Positions 48,288-57,096 of a stretch of DNA of 64,000 nucleotides are shown piece by piece (the stretch's first letter is position 1; each line of letters starts with the position of its first letter). A program made the position numbers and the translations under genes. The stretch comes from Peribacillus sp. FSL P2-0133 (GTDB taxonomy: Bacteria; Bacillota; Bacilli; Bacillales; DSM-1321): NCBI RefSeq assembly GCF_037975445.1, contig NZ_CP150254.1:4214001-4278000 (forward strand). Reading direction: 5' to 3'. The notes beneath the pieces are model-generated. The model had not been told where the DNA came from. It saw only the letters and a list, made by a program, of their open reading frames with translations, and made no database searches.

Positions 48288-49147
48288 AACCATTCACCGC
48301 CCGGGGCATGGATTTTAAGGATCGTCGTCAAGGTTTCCTTCATTTCCGTACGTTTGACGACCGCATCCAATTGGCCGTGCTTCATCAAGAATTCAGACGT
48401 TTGGAAATCTTCAGGAAGCTCTTCATGAATCGTCTGTTCAATGATTCTTCGTCCCGCAAAACCAATAAGGGCTCCAGGTTCGGCTAGATTAATATCGCCA
48501 AGTGACGCGAAACTTGCCGAAACTCCACCTGTGGTAGGATGAGTCATCATTGATATGATCAGTCCGCCTTCATTGCTGAATATCTTGAGTGCCGCACTTG
48601 TCTTCGCCATCTGCATCAAGCTTAAAACGCCCTCCTGCATCCGAGCGCCGCCTGAAGCCGTAAATATGATGAACGGAATCTTCAATTCACCTGCACGTTC
48701 AATAGCACGGGTAATTTTTTCCCCAACAACGGATCCCATGCTTCCCATCCGGAAATTCGAATCCATGATGGCAGTTGAAACTTGGTACCCATTGATGTTT
48801 CCCACTCCTGTGACAACCGCCTCATTAATCTTGGCTTTCTTTCTATCTTTTTCCAATTTTTCTAAGTAATCCGGAAATTCAAGCGGGTTAACTGAAATCA
48901 TTTCTTTATCAAATTCATTAAAAGTGCCTGCGTCGAATAAAAATTCGATGCGCTCATGGGAAGACATCGGATGATGGTACCCGCAATGCAGACAGACTTT
49001 CTTGTTTTTCACCAATTCTTTTGTATACATGATTTTTTTACAGCCGGTGCACTTTGTCATGATTCCTTCCGGTACATCTTGTTTCTCACGATCTAAAGGA
49101 ACCGTTGCATATTTCTTCTTAGACTTCGCAAATAGCTCTTTAAGCAA
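48284..49147 (-). CDS. accD: Acetyl-CoA carboxylase carboxyltransferase subunit beta
   Basis: 287 residues. A zinc ribbon (CTGCKKIMY and CLHCGYHH) lies at the N-terminus. The carboxyltransferase core shows [30 protein letters not shown] and [18 protein letters not shown]. The longest frame starts at 49171 without a ribosome-binding site; GGGAGGA six bases before TTG at 49147 gives the standard short N-terminus. A weak promoter (TTTACA, 18 bases, TGATAT at 49202-49231) lies upstream, in addition to transcription from ytsJ. Confidence 0.95.
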   Translation of the reverse strand: MLKELFAKSKKKYATVPLDREKQDVPEGIMTKCTGCKKIMYTKELVKNKKVCLHCGYHHPMSSHERIEFLFDAGTFNEFDKEMISVNPLEFPDYLEKLEKDRKKAKINEAVVTGVGNINGYQVSTAIMDSNFRMGSMGSVVGEKITRAIERAGELKIPFIIFTASGGARMQEGVLSLMQMAKTSAALKIFSNEGGLIISMMTHPTTGGVSASFASLGDINLAEPGALIGFAGRRIIEQTIHEELPEDFQTSEFLMKHGQLDAVVKRTEMKETLTTILKIHAPGGEWL

Positions 49148-49237
49148 GCTTAATCCTCCCTTTACCACCAATTATCTATTTTATGATACTTGGTACAAAC
49201 TATATCAGAAATGAAATTAGTATCGTGTAAAAAGGTG

Positions 49238-49867
49238 TCACTCGTCCTTCGACATATTTCTAATTCTAATAAGATAAGTTTCGATGGCTTTTTCTTCATC
49301 ACGTTCGAGCAAATATGTAAGAAGTGCCAGATAATCTTCTTTTTTCACATTACCCTGTACCATCTCTGATGTTCTAGCATAGCTGTTGACAATGCGCCAA
49401 ATTCTTTCCAGCAATCGATTGCGATTCAAAATGGCAATTCTTAAGAAGAAATCATCATCATGAAACTCATCCGCTTTGACCCAGACCATTAATCTTTTAA
49501 TATCCTCAGCCGTAGCGAAAAAGGCGACTATCCGCAAACAGTCAATTTCAATCAGCCTTTTCGTCTCAGACAAATCTTCTTGTACTTTTTTATCTTGCAA
49601 AAAAAAGGTTCCCAGAAGCTCGACTAGCTTATGCTCCTGGAAATCCCTGATAAACGTCCCTTCACCACGCCTTGTTTCTATTAACCCTAATAGTTCTAAG
49701 GCACGCAATGCTTCACGGACAGAGGAACGGCCAACATTAAAACGATCCGATAACTCCCGTTCTGATGGGATTTTATCTCCCGGCAGGAGGCTGTCCGCTT
49801 CAATCATGGTACGTAGGCTCTCAACGACATCGAGATAAATTTTGGATGAAGAAGTACGACCTGCCAA
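49238..49867 (-). CDS. GntR/FadR-family regulator in the ytsJ-accDA cluster
   Basis: 209 residues. The winged helix occupies about residues 8-72 (SERELSDRFNVGRSSVREALRALEL, RRGEGTFIR). The C-terminal FCD-type domain is short and lacks the usual metal ligands: the DxxFH position reads DDDFFLRIAILN and the next His is replaced in LALLTYLLERD. A TTG start follows GAGG by ten bases, five bases after the ytsJ stop. A FadR-like palindrome at the ytsJ promoter is its probable operator. Ligand is unknown. Confidence 0.8.
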   Translation of the reverse strand: MAGRTSSSKIYLDVVESLRTMIEADSLLPGDKIPSERELSDRFNVGRSSVREALRALELLGLIETRRGEGTFIRDFQEHKLVELLGTFFLQDKKVQEDLSETKRLIEIDCLRIVAFFATAEDIKRLMVWVKADEFHDDDFFLRIAILNRNRLLERIWRIVNSYARTSEMVQGNVKKEDYLALLTYLLERDEEKAIETYLIRIRNMSKDE

Positions 49868-49872
49868 ATTAA

Positions 49873-51114
49873 TTATTCCTCACTTTTTCCAATGATCGCT
49901 AATTTCCTTGTTTTTTCTTTAATTTCCTCTGGATCTACATTAATTCTAGCTACTCCCGTTTCCATCGCTGCCTTGGCAACAGCAGCCGCGACTGCAGGTG
50001 CTACCCTCTCATCAAATGGAGCAGGGATGACGTAGTCTTCGTTTAACTCATGTTCCTGTATTAAACCGGCAATGGCTTGTACTGCAGCAACCTTCATTTT
50101 TTCATTGATATGAGTCGCACGTACATCTAGGGCACCACGGAAAATCCCAGGGAAAGCAAGGACGTTATTGACCTGATTCGGGAAATCCGAACGGCCTGTT
50201 CCAACAACTTTGGCTCCTGCCGCTTTTGCATCTTCCGGCATGATTTCCGGATCTGGATTAGCCATCGCGAAAATGATCGCATCCCGGTTCATCGAAGAAA
50301 CCATTTCTTTTGTCAATGCTCCTGCAGCAGAAACACCTATAAATACATCAGCGTTTTGAATGACAGTTTCCAAAGGTCCTGAAACCTTATTTCGATTGGT
50401 CACTTTCGCCACTTGTTCTTTTGTATCATTCATACCTGTCGAACGGCCCTCATAAATGGCACCCTTCGTATCACACATGATAATGTCACGAACTCCATAG
50501 CTATAAAGCAATTTAATGATGGCAATGCCAGCAGCGCCTGCTCCATTCGCTACCACTTTAATTTCTGACATTGATTTATTCACTAGTCGTAACGCGTTCA
50601 CAAGACCGGCAACAGTAACAATGGCTGTACCGTGCTGATCATCATGAAAAACAGGAATATTCATTTCTTTCTTGAGTCGTTCTTCAATTTCAAAACAATT
50701 TGGTGCGGCTATGTCCTCTAAGTTCACTCCGCCGAAAGTCGGTTCGAGTAATTTAACGGTCTCTACAATTTTGTCCACATCCGTCGTTTTTAAACAGATT
50801 GGGAAAGCGTCAACTCCAGCGAAACTTTTAAATAGAACGGCTTTACCTTCCATAACCGGCATGGCAGCTTCCGGACCGATGTTCCCAAGTCCCAATACAG
50901 CCGTTCCATCAGAAATAACAGCAACAGTATTCCCCTTCATTGTATAGTCATAAACGGTATCCGGCTTATCGTAAATATCTTTACACGGTTCTGCGACACC
51001 AGGAGAATAAGCCAGGCTTAAATCTACTGCATTCCTTACCGGTACTTTCGAAACTGTTTCTAATTTTCCTTGATTCAAGCGGTGCATATGTAAAGCTTCT
51101 TCTCTTAATGTCAT
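49873..51114 (-). CDS. ytsJ: NADP-dependent malic enzyme YtsJ
   Basis: 413 residues; decarboxylates malate to pyruvate, making NADPH. It is of the short bacterial type without a phosphotransacetylase domain. Motifs are AYSPGVAEPCKDI, FHDDQHGTAIVT and VVANGAGAAGIAIIKLL (NADP fold), with ANPDPEIMPEDA. AGGAG before the ATG at 51114 fixes a start 11 codons inside the longest frame. First gene before the GntR regulator and accDA. Confidence 0.95.
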   Translation of the reverse strand: MTLREEALHMHRLNQGKLETVSKVPVRNAVDLSLAYSPGVAEPCKDIYDKPDTVYDYTMKGNTVAVISDGTAVLGLGNIGPEAAMPVMEGKAVLFKSFAGVDAFPICLKTTDVDKIVETVKLLEPTFGGVNLEDIAAPNCFEIEERLKKEMNIPVFHDDQHGTAIVTVAGLVNALRLVNKSMSEIKVVANGAGAAGIAIIKLLYSYGVRDIIMCDTKGAIYEGRSTGMNDTKEQVAKVTNRNKVSGPLETVIQNADVFIGVSAAGALTKEMVSSMNRDAIIFAMANPDPEIMPEDAKAAGAKVVGTGRSDFPNQVNNVLAFPGIFRGALDVRATHINEKMKVAAVQAIAGLIQEHELNEDYVIPAPFDERVAPAVAAAVAKAAMETGVARINVDPEEIKEKTRKLAIIGKSEE

Positions 51115-51167
51115 AGTTTCACTCCTAAACCAAATTGGGTATCCCATATCATATATGCTGAAATCTA

Positions 51168-51180
51168 GTGGTCAGACCAC
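51168..51180. promoter_or_regulatory. FadR-like operator at the ytsJ promoter
   Basis: GTGGTCAGACCAC is a perfect 13-bp palindrome around one base. Its core TGGTCAGACCA matches the TGGT-N3-ACCA operator form typical of FadR-subfamily GntR proteins. It starts about eight bases after the predicted start of transcription. The likely ligand-binding protein is the GntR regulator two genes along (49238-49867). Confidence 0.65.
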
Positions 51181-51194
51181 AGCGGCCTGTTTTC

Positions 51195-51222
51195 AATATA
51201 ACATAACTATTAAAGTTGTAAA
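51195..51222 (-). promoter_or_regulatory. Sigma-A promoter of ytsJ
   Basis: TTTACA (51217-51222), 16 bases, TATATT (51195-51200) on the minus strand, immediately after the dnaE stop. Confidence 0.65.
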
Positions 51223-51226
51223 ACAG

Positions 51227-54200
51227 TTATTCTTTCTTGTAAACCACATTCCCTTTTCCGACCAAGTCAAATAATGCCTGCATCAGTCTATCTGTAGGAT
51301 TGACCCAATCCCAATAAGATAGCTGTACATAGCGGTTTTCCCTCTCGTAAAAAAGCATGACCTTCGTTTCACCGCTATGCTGCATTAAAATTTTTTTTAT
51401 TTTTTGCAGTGTATCCTTCGTTTGCTTGCCAGCCTCGATTTTCAGGAATATCGTTCCGTTTCTTTCCTCTTTCATCTGCTTCACTTTTTCAAGCGGGTAT
51501 ACGTTCCTGATCAGGAGCTGTGTTTTTCCATCCCGCTCTTCCAATGTTCCTTGCAGCATAACGAGTTGTCCGTGATTCAAGTCGGCAGAGTGATTTTTAT
51601 AAACATTTGGAAAAACGACCGCTTCAATATCCCCCTCTTCATCACTAACGCTCAAAAAAGCCATCACATCGCCCTTTTTTGTCCTTATGGTTTTAACCGA
51701 CGTAATGTACGCGCCAAGCAAGACTTTTGATTCCTTTTTATTGGTAGCTTCATCTATGGTCAAACAGCCGAAGTGCTGAAAAAGTTCTCTATAGCTTGTC
51801 ACCGGATGATTCGATAGATAAAGCCCCAATGCGCTTTTTTCCAATGAGAGTTTGTGCTCGATAGGGATAGGCTCGACCCGGTTGTATTTCGGTTTGAGTG
51901 AAAACTCGCCATCGGAAAACATATCGAATAGGTCATCATCTGGATTAACCAATTCAGTATGATTGATCGCTACGTCCAAGCTCGCCAACAATGTTGCCCG
52001 GTCCTCACCGAATTCATCAAATGCACCTGAATGCACAAGCGCCTCCAACACTTTTCTATTTACGATTTTTCCCGAAACGCGCAAACAGAAATCGAATAAA
52101 TCAGCGAACTTCTTCTGCCTCCTTGCAGCAAAGATTTCTTTTAGGACCGTACCGCCTATCCCTTTTATGGCTCCAAGGCTATAACGGATCCCTTCCTTTT
52201 CCGGTAAAAACGGGTAACCGCTCCGGTTAATCGAGGGACTCAGAACCATTATCCCTTTCTTTTTGGCTTCACGGATATATTGCGATATCTTTTCATCATT
52301 CCCGACGACCGATGTCAGGAGTGCTGCCATGAAATATTCCGGATGGTGGGTTTTCAAGTAACCCAGCTGATAAGCGATGAAACTATACGCCACCGCATGG
52401 CTTCGGTTGAATCCATAGTTAGCGAAGCGGACGATCAAGGAATAAATCTCATCTGCCGTTTTTTCGGAGTATCCTTGTTTCAATGAGCCGTTCACGAAAT
52501 GCTGCCGCTCTTGATCCAGAACATCCTTCTTCTTCTTCGAAACGGCACGACGGAGCAGGTCAGCCTCCCCTAATGAAAACCCGGCTAAGCGGGAGGCGAT
52601 TTGCATGATTTGTTCTTGATAAACGATGACCCCGTATGTAGGCTCGAGGATATCCTTCAAATCCTCGTGCAGGTAATCAATCGGAGCCAGTCCATGTTTT
52701 CGCTCGATGAACAGCGGTATATTTTCCATCGGACCTGGACGATATAGAGCATTGACCGCGACGATATCCTCGAATCGGTTCGGTTTCAGCTTGATCAAAA
52801 CCTTTCGGATGCCATCCGATTCAAATTGAAACACTCCAGTTGTTTCGCCTCTCCCTAAAAGGGCTAGCGTCTCGGGGTCATCCATCGGGATATGTGACAA
52901 GTCGAGCTTTTTCCCCGTTCCCTTTTTGATGTTATTTAAAATATTATCGATGAGCGTTAAATTGCGGAGTCCAAGAAAATCCATTTTAAGAAGTCCCAGT
53001 TCTTCGAGAAGGTCCATTGGATATTGAGTCAGATGGATGCCTTCATGCCCCCCCTGAATCGGAATATGCTCGGTCAGTGCCTGATCGCTGATGACGACGC
53101 CGGCGGCATGTGTCGAGGCATGGCGAGGCAGCCCTTCAAGCAATAAAGCGGTTTGAAAAAGTTTTTGATTCAGGTCACTCTCATTAACGAATTCCCTGAG
53201 CCTTTTCGATTCCTTGAAGGCCTCGGGAAGCGTGATGCCCAGGCGGCCTGGAATCATTTTCGATACCGCTTCCTGTTCCTTTGAATTCAAGCCGAAAACA
53301 CGGCCTGTGTCCCTTAACGCAGCTTTGGCAGCCAATGTTCCGAATGTAATGATTTGTGCTACATGAAGTTCCCCGTACTTCTTCGCGACATAGGCAATCA
53401 CTTCTTCACGGCGGTTATCCGGAAAGTCAATGTCGATATCCGGCATCGAGACACGTTCCGGATTCAGGAAACGCTCGAACAGCAAGGAATGTTCGATTGG
53501 ATCGACATCCGTAATCGACAGCACATAAGCGACCATCGATCCGGCGGCCGACCCCCTTCCAGGACCAGTCAGGATTTGATGATCCTTAGCGAATTTCATG
53601 AAATCCCAAACGATCAAAAAGTAATCGCTGAATTTCATCTTGGTGATGATATCCAATTCATATCGCAGGCGCTCTTCATATTGAATGGATGGCTCCGGCA
53701 ATCTTTTCTTCAGCCCTTGGAAACAGATGGCTTCGAGCATTTCCTCTGCTGTGACTCCATCTTCAGTCGGGTACTTAGGAAGCAGTGAACGGTGAAATGG
53801 AATTTCCAGATTGCATTGCGCGGCAATATGCAGTGTATTTTCGAGTGCATCCGGTCTGTCATGAAATAGTTCTGCCATCTGTGCCCGGCTTTTCAAATAA
53901 AATTGATCGGATTCAAGAACCGTATGCGTCTCATCCGCCAGCTTGTCGCCATTTCCAATTGCCAATAGGACTTCTTGAGCGAGTGCATCGCTTTCGTTCA
54001 AATAATAGACTGGATTCGTCGCGACAATCTTTATCTCTAAATCTCTCGCCAACTGACTTATGGCTTCGTTGCCTTTTTCCTCATTCGCGATCGAAAGTCT
54101 CTGTATGGATACATAAAAGTTATCATGACCAAAAATTTGCAGAAATCGCCCCGCTGCCTGTTTGGCCTCCTCAGGATTTTCTTCTCTCAATAGCGTTTCT

Positions 54201-54586
54201 ATTTGCCCCTCAACACCCGGTGTGATTGCTATCAAGCCCCGAGAATAGGCTTTAAGCCAATTCATTGGAATGCCTGACGGGGATTTCGTTTTTATGGCAC
54301 TGCTTATTTTAAGCAGGTTTTGATATCCTTGTAGACTTTTTGCCAATAAAAGAAGTCCATGTGGCGAATCCCGTTCATCAAGGACATCTGCAAGTATGCC
54401 GATGATCGGCTTTATCCCCTGTCTCTTGCATTCTTTATAAAAATAGACCGAACCGTACATAACATTTCGATCGGTTAAGGCAAGACTTGTACAGCCATCC
54501 GCTTTCGCTTTGGCCACAAGTTCAGTGATCTTCACCGTACTTGTCAGCAGGCTGTATCCGCTCTGAATATGGAGATGAGTATACAC
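51227..54586 (-). CDS. dnaE: DNA polymerase III alpha subunit DnaE
   Basis: 1119 residues; the DnaE3-type polymerase that extends RNA primers before hand-over to PolC. An N-terminal PHP domain (HLHIQSGYS, ALTDRNVMYG), the polymerase core with PDIDIDFPDNRREEV (two catalytic Asp), helix-hairpin-helix region and an OB fold (LLGAYITSVKTIRTKKG) are visible. The frame extends to 54625, but GGAG seven bases before GTG at 54586 gives the usual N-terminus (VYTHLHIQ). Confidence 0.95.
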   Translation of the reverse strand: MYTHLHIQSGYSLLTSTVKITELVAKAKADGCTSLALTDRNVMYGSVYFYKECKRQGIKPIIGILADVLDERDSPHGLLLLAKSLQGYQNLLKISSAIKTKSPSGIPMNWLKAYSRGLIAITPGVEGQIETLLREENPEEAKQAAGRFLQIFGHDNFYVSIQRLSIANEEKGNEAISQLARDLEIKIVATNPVYYLNESDALAQEVLLAIGNGDKLADETHTVLESDQFYLKSRAQMAELFHDRPDALENTLHIAAQCNLEIPFHRSLLPKYPTEDGVTAEEMLEAICFQGLKKRLPEPSIQYEERLRYELDIITKMKFSDYFLIVWDFMKFAKDHQILTGPGRGSAAGSMVAYVLSITDVDPIEHSLLFERFLNPERVSMPDIDIDFPDNRREEVIAYVAKKYGELHVAQIITFGTLAAKAALRDTGRVFGLNSKEQEAVSKMIPGRLGITLPEAFKESKRLREFVNESDLNQKLFQTALLLEGLPRHASTHAAGVVISDQALTEHIPIQGGHEGIHLTQYPMDLLEELGLLKMDFLGLRNLTLIDNILNNIKKGTGKKLDLSHIPMDDPETLALLGRGETTGVFQFESDGIRKVLIKLKPNRFEDIVAVNALYRPGPMENIPLFIERKHGLAPIDYLHEDLKDILEPTYGVIVYQEQIMQIASRLAGFSLGEADLLRRAVSKKKKDVLDQERQHFVNGSLKQGYSEKTADEIYSLIVRFANYGFNRSHAVAYSFIAYQLGYLKTHHPEYFMAALLTSVVGNDEKISQYIREAKKKGIMVLSPSINRSGYPFLPEKEGIRYSLGAIKGIGGTVLKEIFAARRQKKFADLFDFCLRVSGKIVNRKVLEALVHSGAFDEFGEDRATLLASLDVAINHTELVNPDDDLFDMFSDGEFSLKPKYNRVEPIPIEHKLSLEKSALGLYLSNHPVTSYRELFQHFGCLTIDEATNKKESKVLLGAYITSVKTIRTKKGDVMAFLSVSDEEGDIEAVVFPNVYKNHSADLNHGQLVMLQGTLEERDGKTQLLIRNVYPLEKVKQMKEERNGTIFLKIEAGKQTKDTLQKIKKILMQHSGETKVMLFYERENRYVQLSYWDWVNPTDRLMQALFDLVGKGNVVYKKE

Positions 54587-54700
54587 GTTTTTTCTCCCAC
54601 CTTTGTAAGGCATGTTTCTTTTCATTATAGTGTTTATTTCAAAAAAAGAAAATATGTTCTCATTACCAATGGAATTTAACTTACTGATTTCCGGCGACTA

Positions 54701-54729
54701 TCATATTACCTCTGAACTTCCCATATAAA
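54701..54729 (+). promoter_or_regulatory. Sigma-E type promoter of ytrH-ytrI
   Basis: TCATATT (54701-54707), 14 bases, CATATAAA (54722-54729). The sigma-E consensus is roughly KMATATT-N14-CATACAMT; the -35 fits and the -10 differs at two positions. ytrHI is a mother-cell (sigma-E) transcript in B. subtilis. Confidence 0.55.
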
Positions 54730-54768
54730 TGGAATAGAAGAATATCAAGAAAAAAAGGATGATGATAT

Positions 54769-55104
54769 ATGAATGAAGCCTTTGTTCCAGCCTTCATCAA
54801 CAGCTTTTTCATATCGCTTGGCGTATTGCTTGGTGGCTCGATAATCGGGGGCCTCGCCGCTTTTTTTACTGGACAAGCCCCGATGACGACTGTATTCCGA
54901 CTGTCGGACAGCCTTCGTATTTGGGCGATTGTCGCTGCAATCGGGGGTACTTTTGATATGGTTTATAATTTCGAACGCGGTATTTTCCACGGGGAAACGA
55001 AGGATATAGTCAAGCAGGTCCTATTGATTCTATCTGCACTTGGCGGAGCACAGACAGGAGCACTGATCATAAACTGGTTCACGCAGGAGCATATTTCATC
55101 ATGA
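54769..55104 (+). CDS. ytrH: Sporulation membrane protein YtrH
   Basis: 111 residues with three hydrophobic segments (about 8-33, 47-67, 82-103) and the family pattern SFFISLGVLLGGSIIGG. It is needed for full sporulation efficiency in B. subtilis. AAGGATGA precedes the ATG. Its stop overlaps the ytrI start. Confidence 0.88.
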   Translation: MNEAFVPAFINSFFISLGVLLGGSIIGGLAAFFTGQAPMTTVFRLSDSLRIWAIVAAIGGTFDMVYNFERGIFHGETKDIVKQVLLILSALGGAQTGALIINWFTQEHISS

Positions 55105-55604
55105 GGATTCCTCCCTATCACCGGTCTCCCACCTGGCAGCGCTTCTTTGCCGGAGCCGCACTTGGCGGATTGATCAGTTGGGTGATTTTCTTTTATATGC
55201 ATGGTGTCCAGCAGGAGAAGCAGATCCGGACCCTTCACGAACAAAGTGAAGTGATACAGGATTTAAACGGGAAAATCGCAATTTGGGAGCAGGATTATAA
55301 AAAATTGAACCAGAAAAACGAGGAGATATTGACGATTCAGGAAGTGGAAGTAACCATTACGAATGAAAAATACAGTCTGGATCGGCTGAGTATTGCAGAA
55401 GCCGAGGATGTGATAGAGGACGACCTTTCCTCTCTTCTTGCCAAAGATGTCGCCAGTGTCTATGACGGAAAGCTGCTTTTGAAAAAATCCATCGAAAATA
55501 AGATCGTTACCATCAATAAAAAGCGCTATCGACTTGAAGTCGTCGAGATCATGTTTTATACGAAAATGAATATTGAAATCAAACTAAAAAGGACTACTTC
55601 TTAA
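55101..55604 (+). CDS. ytrI: Sporulation membrane-anchored protein YtrI
   Basis: 167 residues. One membrane helix (about 17-36) is followed by a coiled-coil stretch (about 38-75, EQSEVIQDLNGKIAIWEQDYKKLNQK in part) and a compact C-terminal domain. ATGA overlap with ytrH indicates coupled expression, as in B. subtilis. Molecular role is unknown. Confidence 0.87.
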   Translation: MRIPPYHRSPTWQRFFAGAALGGLISWVIFFYMHGVQQEKQIRTLHEQSEVIQDLNGKIAIWEQDYKKLNQKNEEILTIQEVEVTITNEKYSLDRLSIAEAEDVIEDDLSSLLAKDVASVYDGKLLLKKSIENKIVTINKKRYRLEVVEIMFYTKMNIEIKLKRTTS

Positions 55605-55620
55605 TAATATCCACTAAATT

Positions 55621-55652
55621 TAAAGACCAAATCATATGCGATTTGGTCTTTA
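55621..55652. terminator. Bidirectional terminator between ytrI and nrnA
   Basis: Perfect 13-bp stem TAAAGACCAAATC / GATTTGGTCTTTA with a 6-base loop, then AGTTTTTT on the plus strand; it ends 7 bases before the nrnA stop. Confidence 0.88.
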
Positions 55653-55659
55653 AGTTTTT

Positions 55660-56598
55660 TCATTCCGATTTATTCAACTCTTCCATGTCGGCAAGGATAT
55701 TATCCACTTCATCCCAAGAATGAATCGAAGCCCCTGCTGCAAGCGGGTGGCCTCCTCCGTTATATTTACGGGCAATCGTATTGATGATCGGACCTTTAGA
55801 ACGGAAACGGACTCTGATTTCTTTATCCTCTTCAATGAAAAAGACCCATGACTTAACATTTTTAATCGAACCGAGCGAGGAAACGAGCTGAGATGCCTCA
55901 GATGTAGAAGCCTGGAATTGTTCAAGTATATCTTTTGTGATGATCATTTTCCCTGTGCCATATGGAAGGATTTCAAAATGCTGCAACACATAGCCATTCA
56001 ACCGGACTATGCTTTCCTCGACGTCATACATCTCCTGATATAACTGCGGGCGGGAGAACGAATAGTTAATCAATTCACTGGCATAGGCAAATGTCTTTTC
56101 AGTCGTATTCTGGAATAGGAAACGACCCGTATCGCCAACAATGCCTGCATATAGAAGGCGTGCCGCTTCATCACTCATCTTCAAGCCCTGTTCTTTACCG
56201 AACTGGTAAAACTCATAAATCATTTCACTTGCTGAACTTGCCGATGTATCGACCCAACGCATATCCCCATATGGATCTTCATTAGGATGATGATCGATCT
56301 TAATCAGTTTATCACCCGTCGTGTACCTTGCATCACAAATCCGGTCCGTATTTGCGGTATCACAAACGATGACCAGAGCACCTTGATATGTTTCATCCGA
56401 AATCACATCGAGCCTTCTTAAGTAATTCAATGACGGTTCTTCTTTCCCGACCGTAAAAATTCGCTTTTCTGGGAAAGATGCTTTCAGGATTTCCGCCAAT
56501 CCCCCCTGTGAACCATAAGCGTCCGGATCTGGACGGACATGACGATGGAGAATGATAGTATCATAACGCTTTATATCTGCTAATATTTCAGCTTTCAT
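55660..56598 (-). CDS. nrnA: Oligoribonuclease / pAp-phosphatase NrnA
   Basis: 312 residues of the DHH/DHHA1 family; degrades nanoRNAs of 2-5 nucleotides and dephosphorylates 3'-phosphoadenosine 5'-phosphate. Motifs are HRHVRPDPDAYGSQGG, VIVCDTANTDR, KIDHHPNEDPYG and the C-terminal GGGHPLAAGA. AGGGGAG precedes the ATG. Corresponds to B. subtilis YtqI. Confidence 0.94.
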   Translation of the reverse strand: MKAEILADIKRYDTIILHRHVRPDPDAYGSQGGLAEILKASFPEKRIFTVGKEEPSLNYLRRLDVISDETYQGALVIVCDTANTDRICDARYTTGDKLIKIDHHPNEDPYGDMRWVDTSASSASEMIYEFYQFGKEQGLKMSDEAARLLYAGIVGDTGRFLFQNTTEKTFAYASELINYSFSRPQLYQEMYDVEESIVRLNGYVLQHFEILPYGTGKMIITKDILEQFQASTSEASQLVSSLGSIKNVKSWVFFIEEDKEIRVRFRSKGPIINTIARKYNGGGHPLAAGASIHSWDEVDNILADMEELNKSE

Positions 56599-56766
56599 AT
56601 AGATCTCCCCTTAACATATGTATTATCGAGCCTTATAAAGATGATATATTTCATTTAATCAAAAAATTGGGGAAATAGGAAGACTCATCTTGTTAACTGT
56701 GGCATTCTCTTTCATTTCCCGCTACAATAAAAAGGTACATATGTTAAATTGGGGGAATTTCAAACG

Positions 56767-57069
56767 ATGCCTATTCTTGTCACCTTGATCGTTCTTTCGC
56801 TAGGGGTCTATCTGTTTTATAAAATCAAATCGGTCCGAACCAGGATGCCGATGGAGAAAAAGTGGATTTCTGGGAAGTCTTCCATCGCCCTCGGTGCGTT
56901 TGTCGCACTATTCGGAATCAATCAGCTTTTTCTGTTCCACACGACCATCACTTATATCATTGCTGCCGTTTTCATCTTCGTTGGCCTATTCAGTGTTTGG
57001 GGCGGCTATAAAATGTATAAATTTTATTTGCCACATGCAATCGAAGAAGCTGCAAACCAAAAAGGATAA
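56767..57069 (+). CDS. ytpI: YtpI-like membrane protein
   Basis: 100 residues, the same length as B. subtilis YtpI. There are three hydrophobic segments (about 3-20, 38-55, 58-80). The open frame begins at a TTG six codons earlier, but the ATG at 56767 preceded by GGGGGAA fits better. Function is unknown. Convergent with ytoI. Confidence 0.82.
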   Translation: MPILVTLIVLSLGVYLFYKIKSVRTRMPMEKKWISGKSSIALGAFVALFGINQLFLFHTTITYIIAAVFIFVGLFSVWGGYKMYKFYLPHAIEEAANQKG

Positions 57070-57089
57070 TCGAATTTCGATTATCCTTT
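57059..57089. terminator. Bidirectional terminator between ytpI and ytoI
   Basis: AAAAGGATAATCG / CGATTATCCTTTT stem with a very short AAATTT-like loop, T-runs on both strands, overlapping the end of ytpI. Confidence 0.88.
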
Positions 57090-57096
57090 TTATTTT

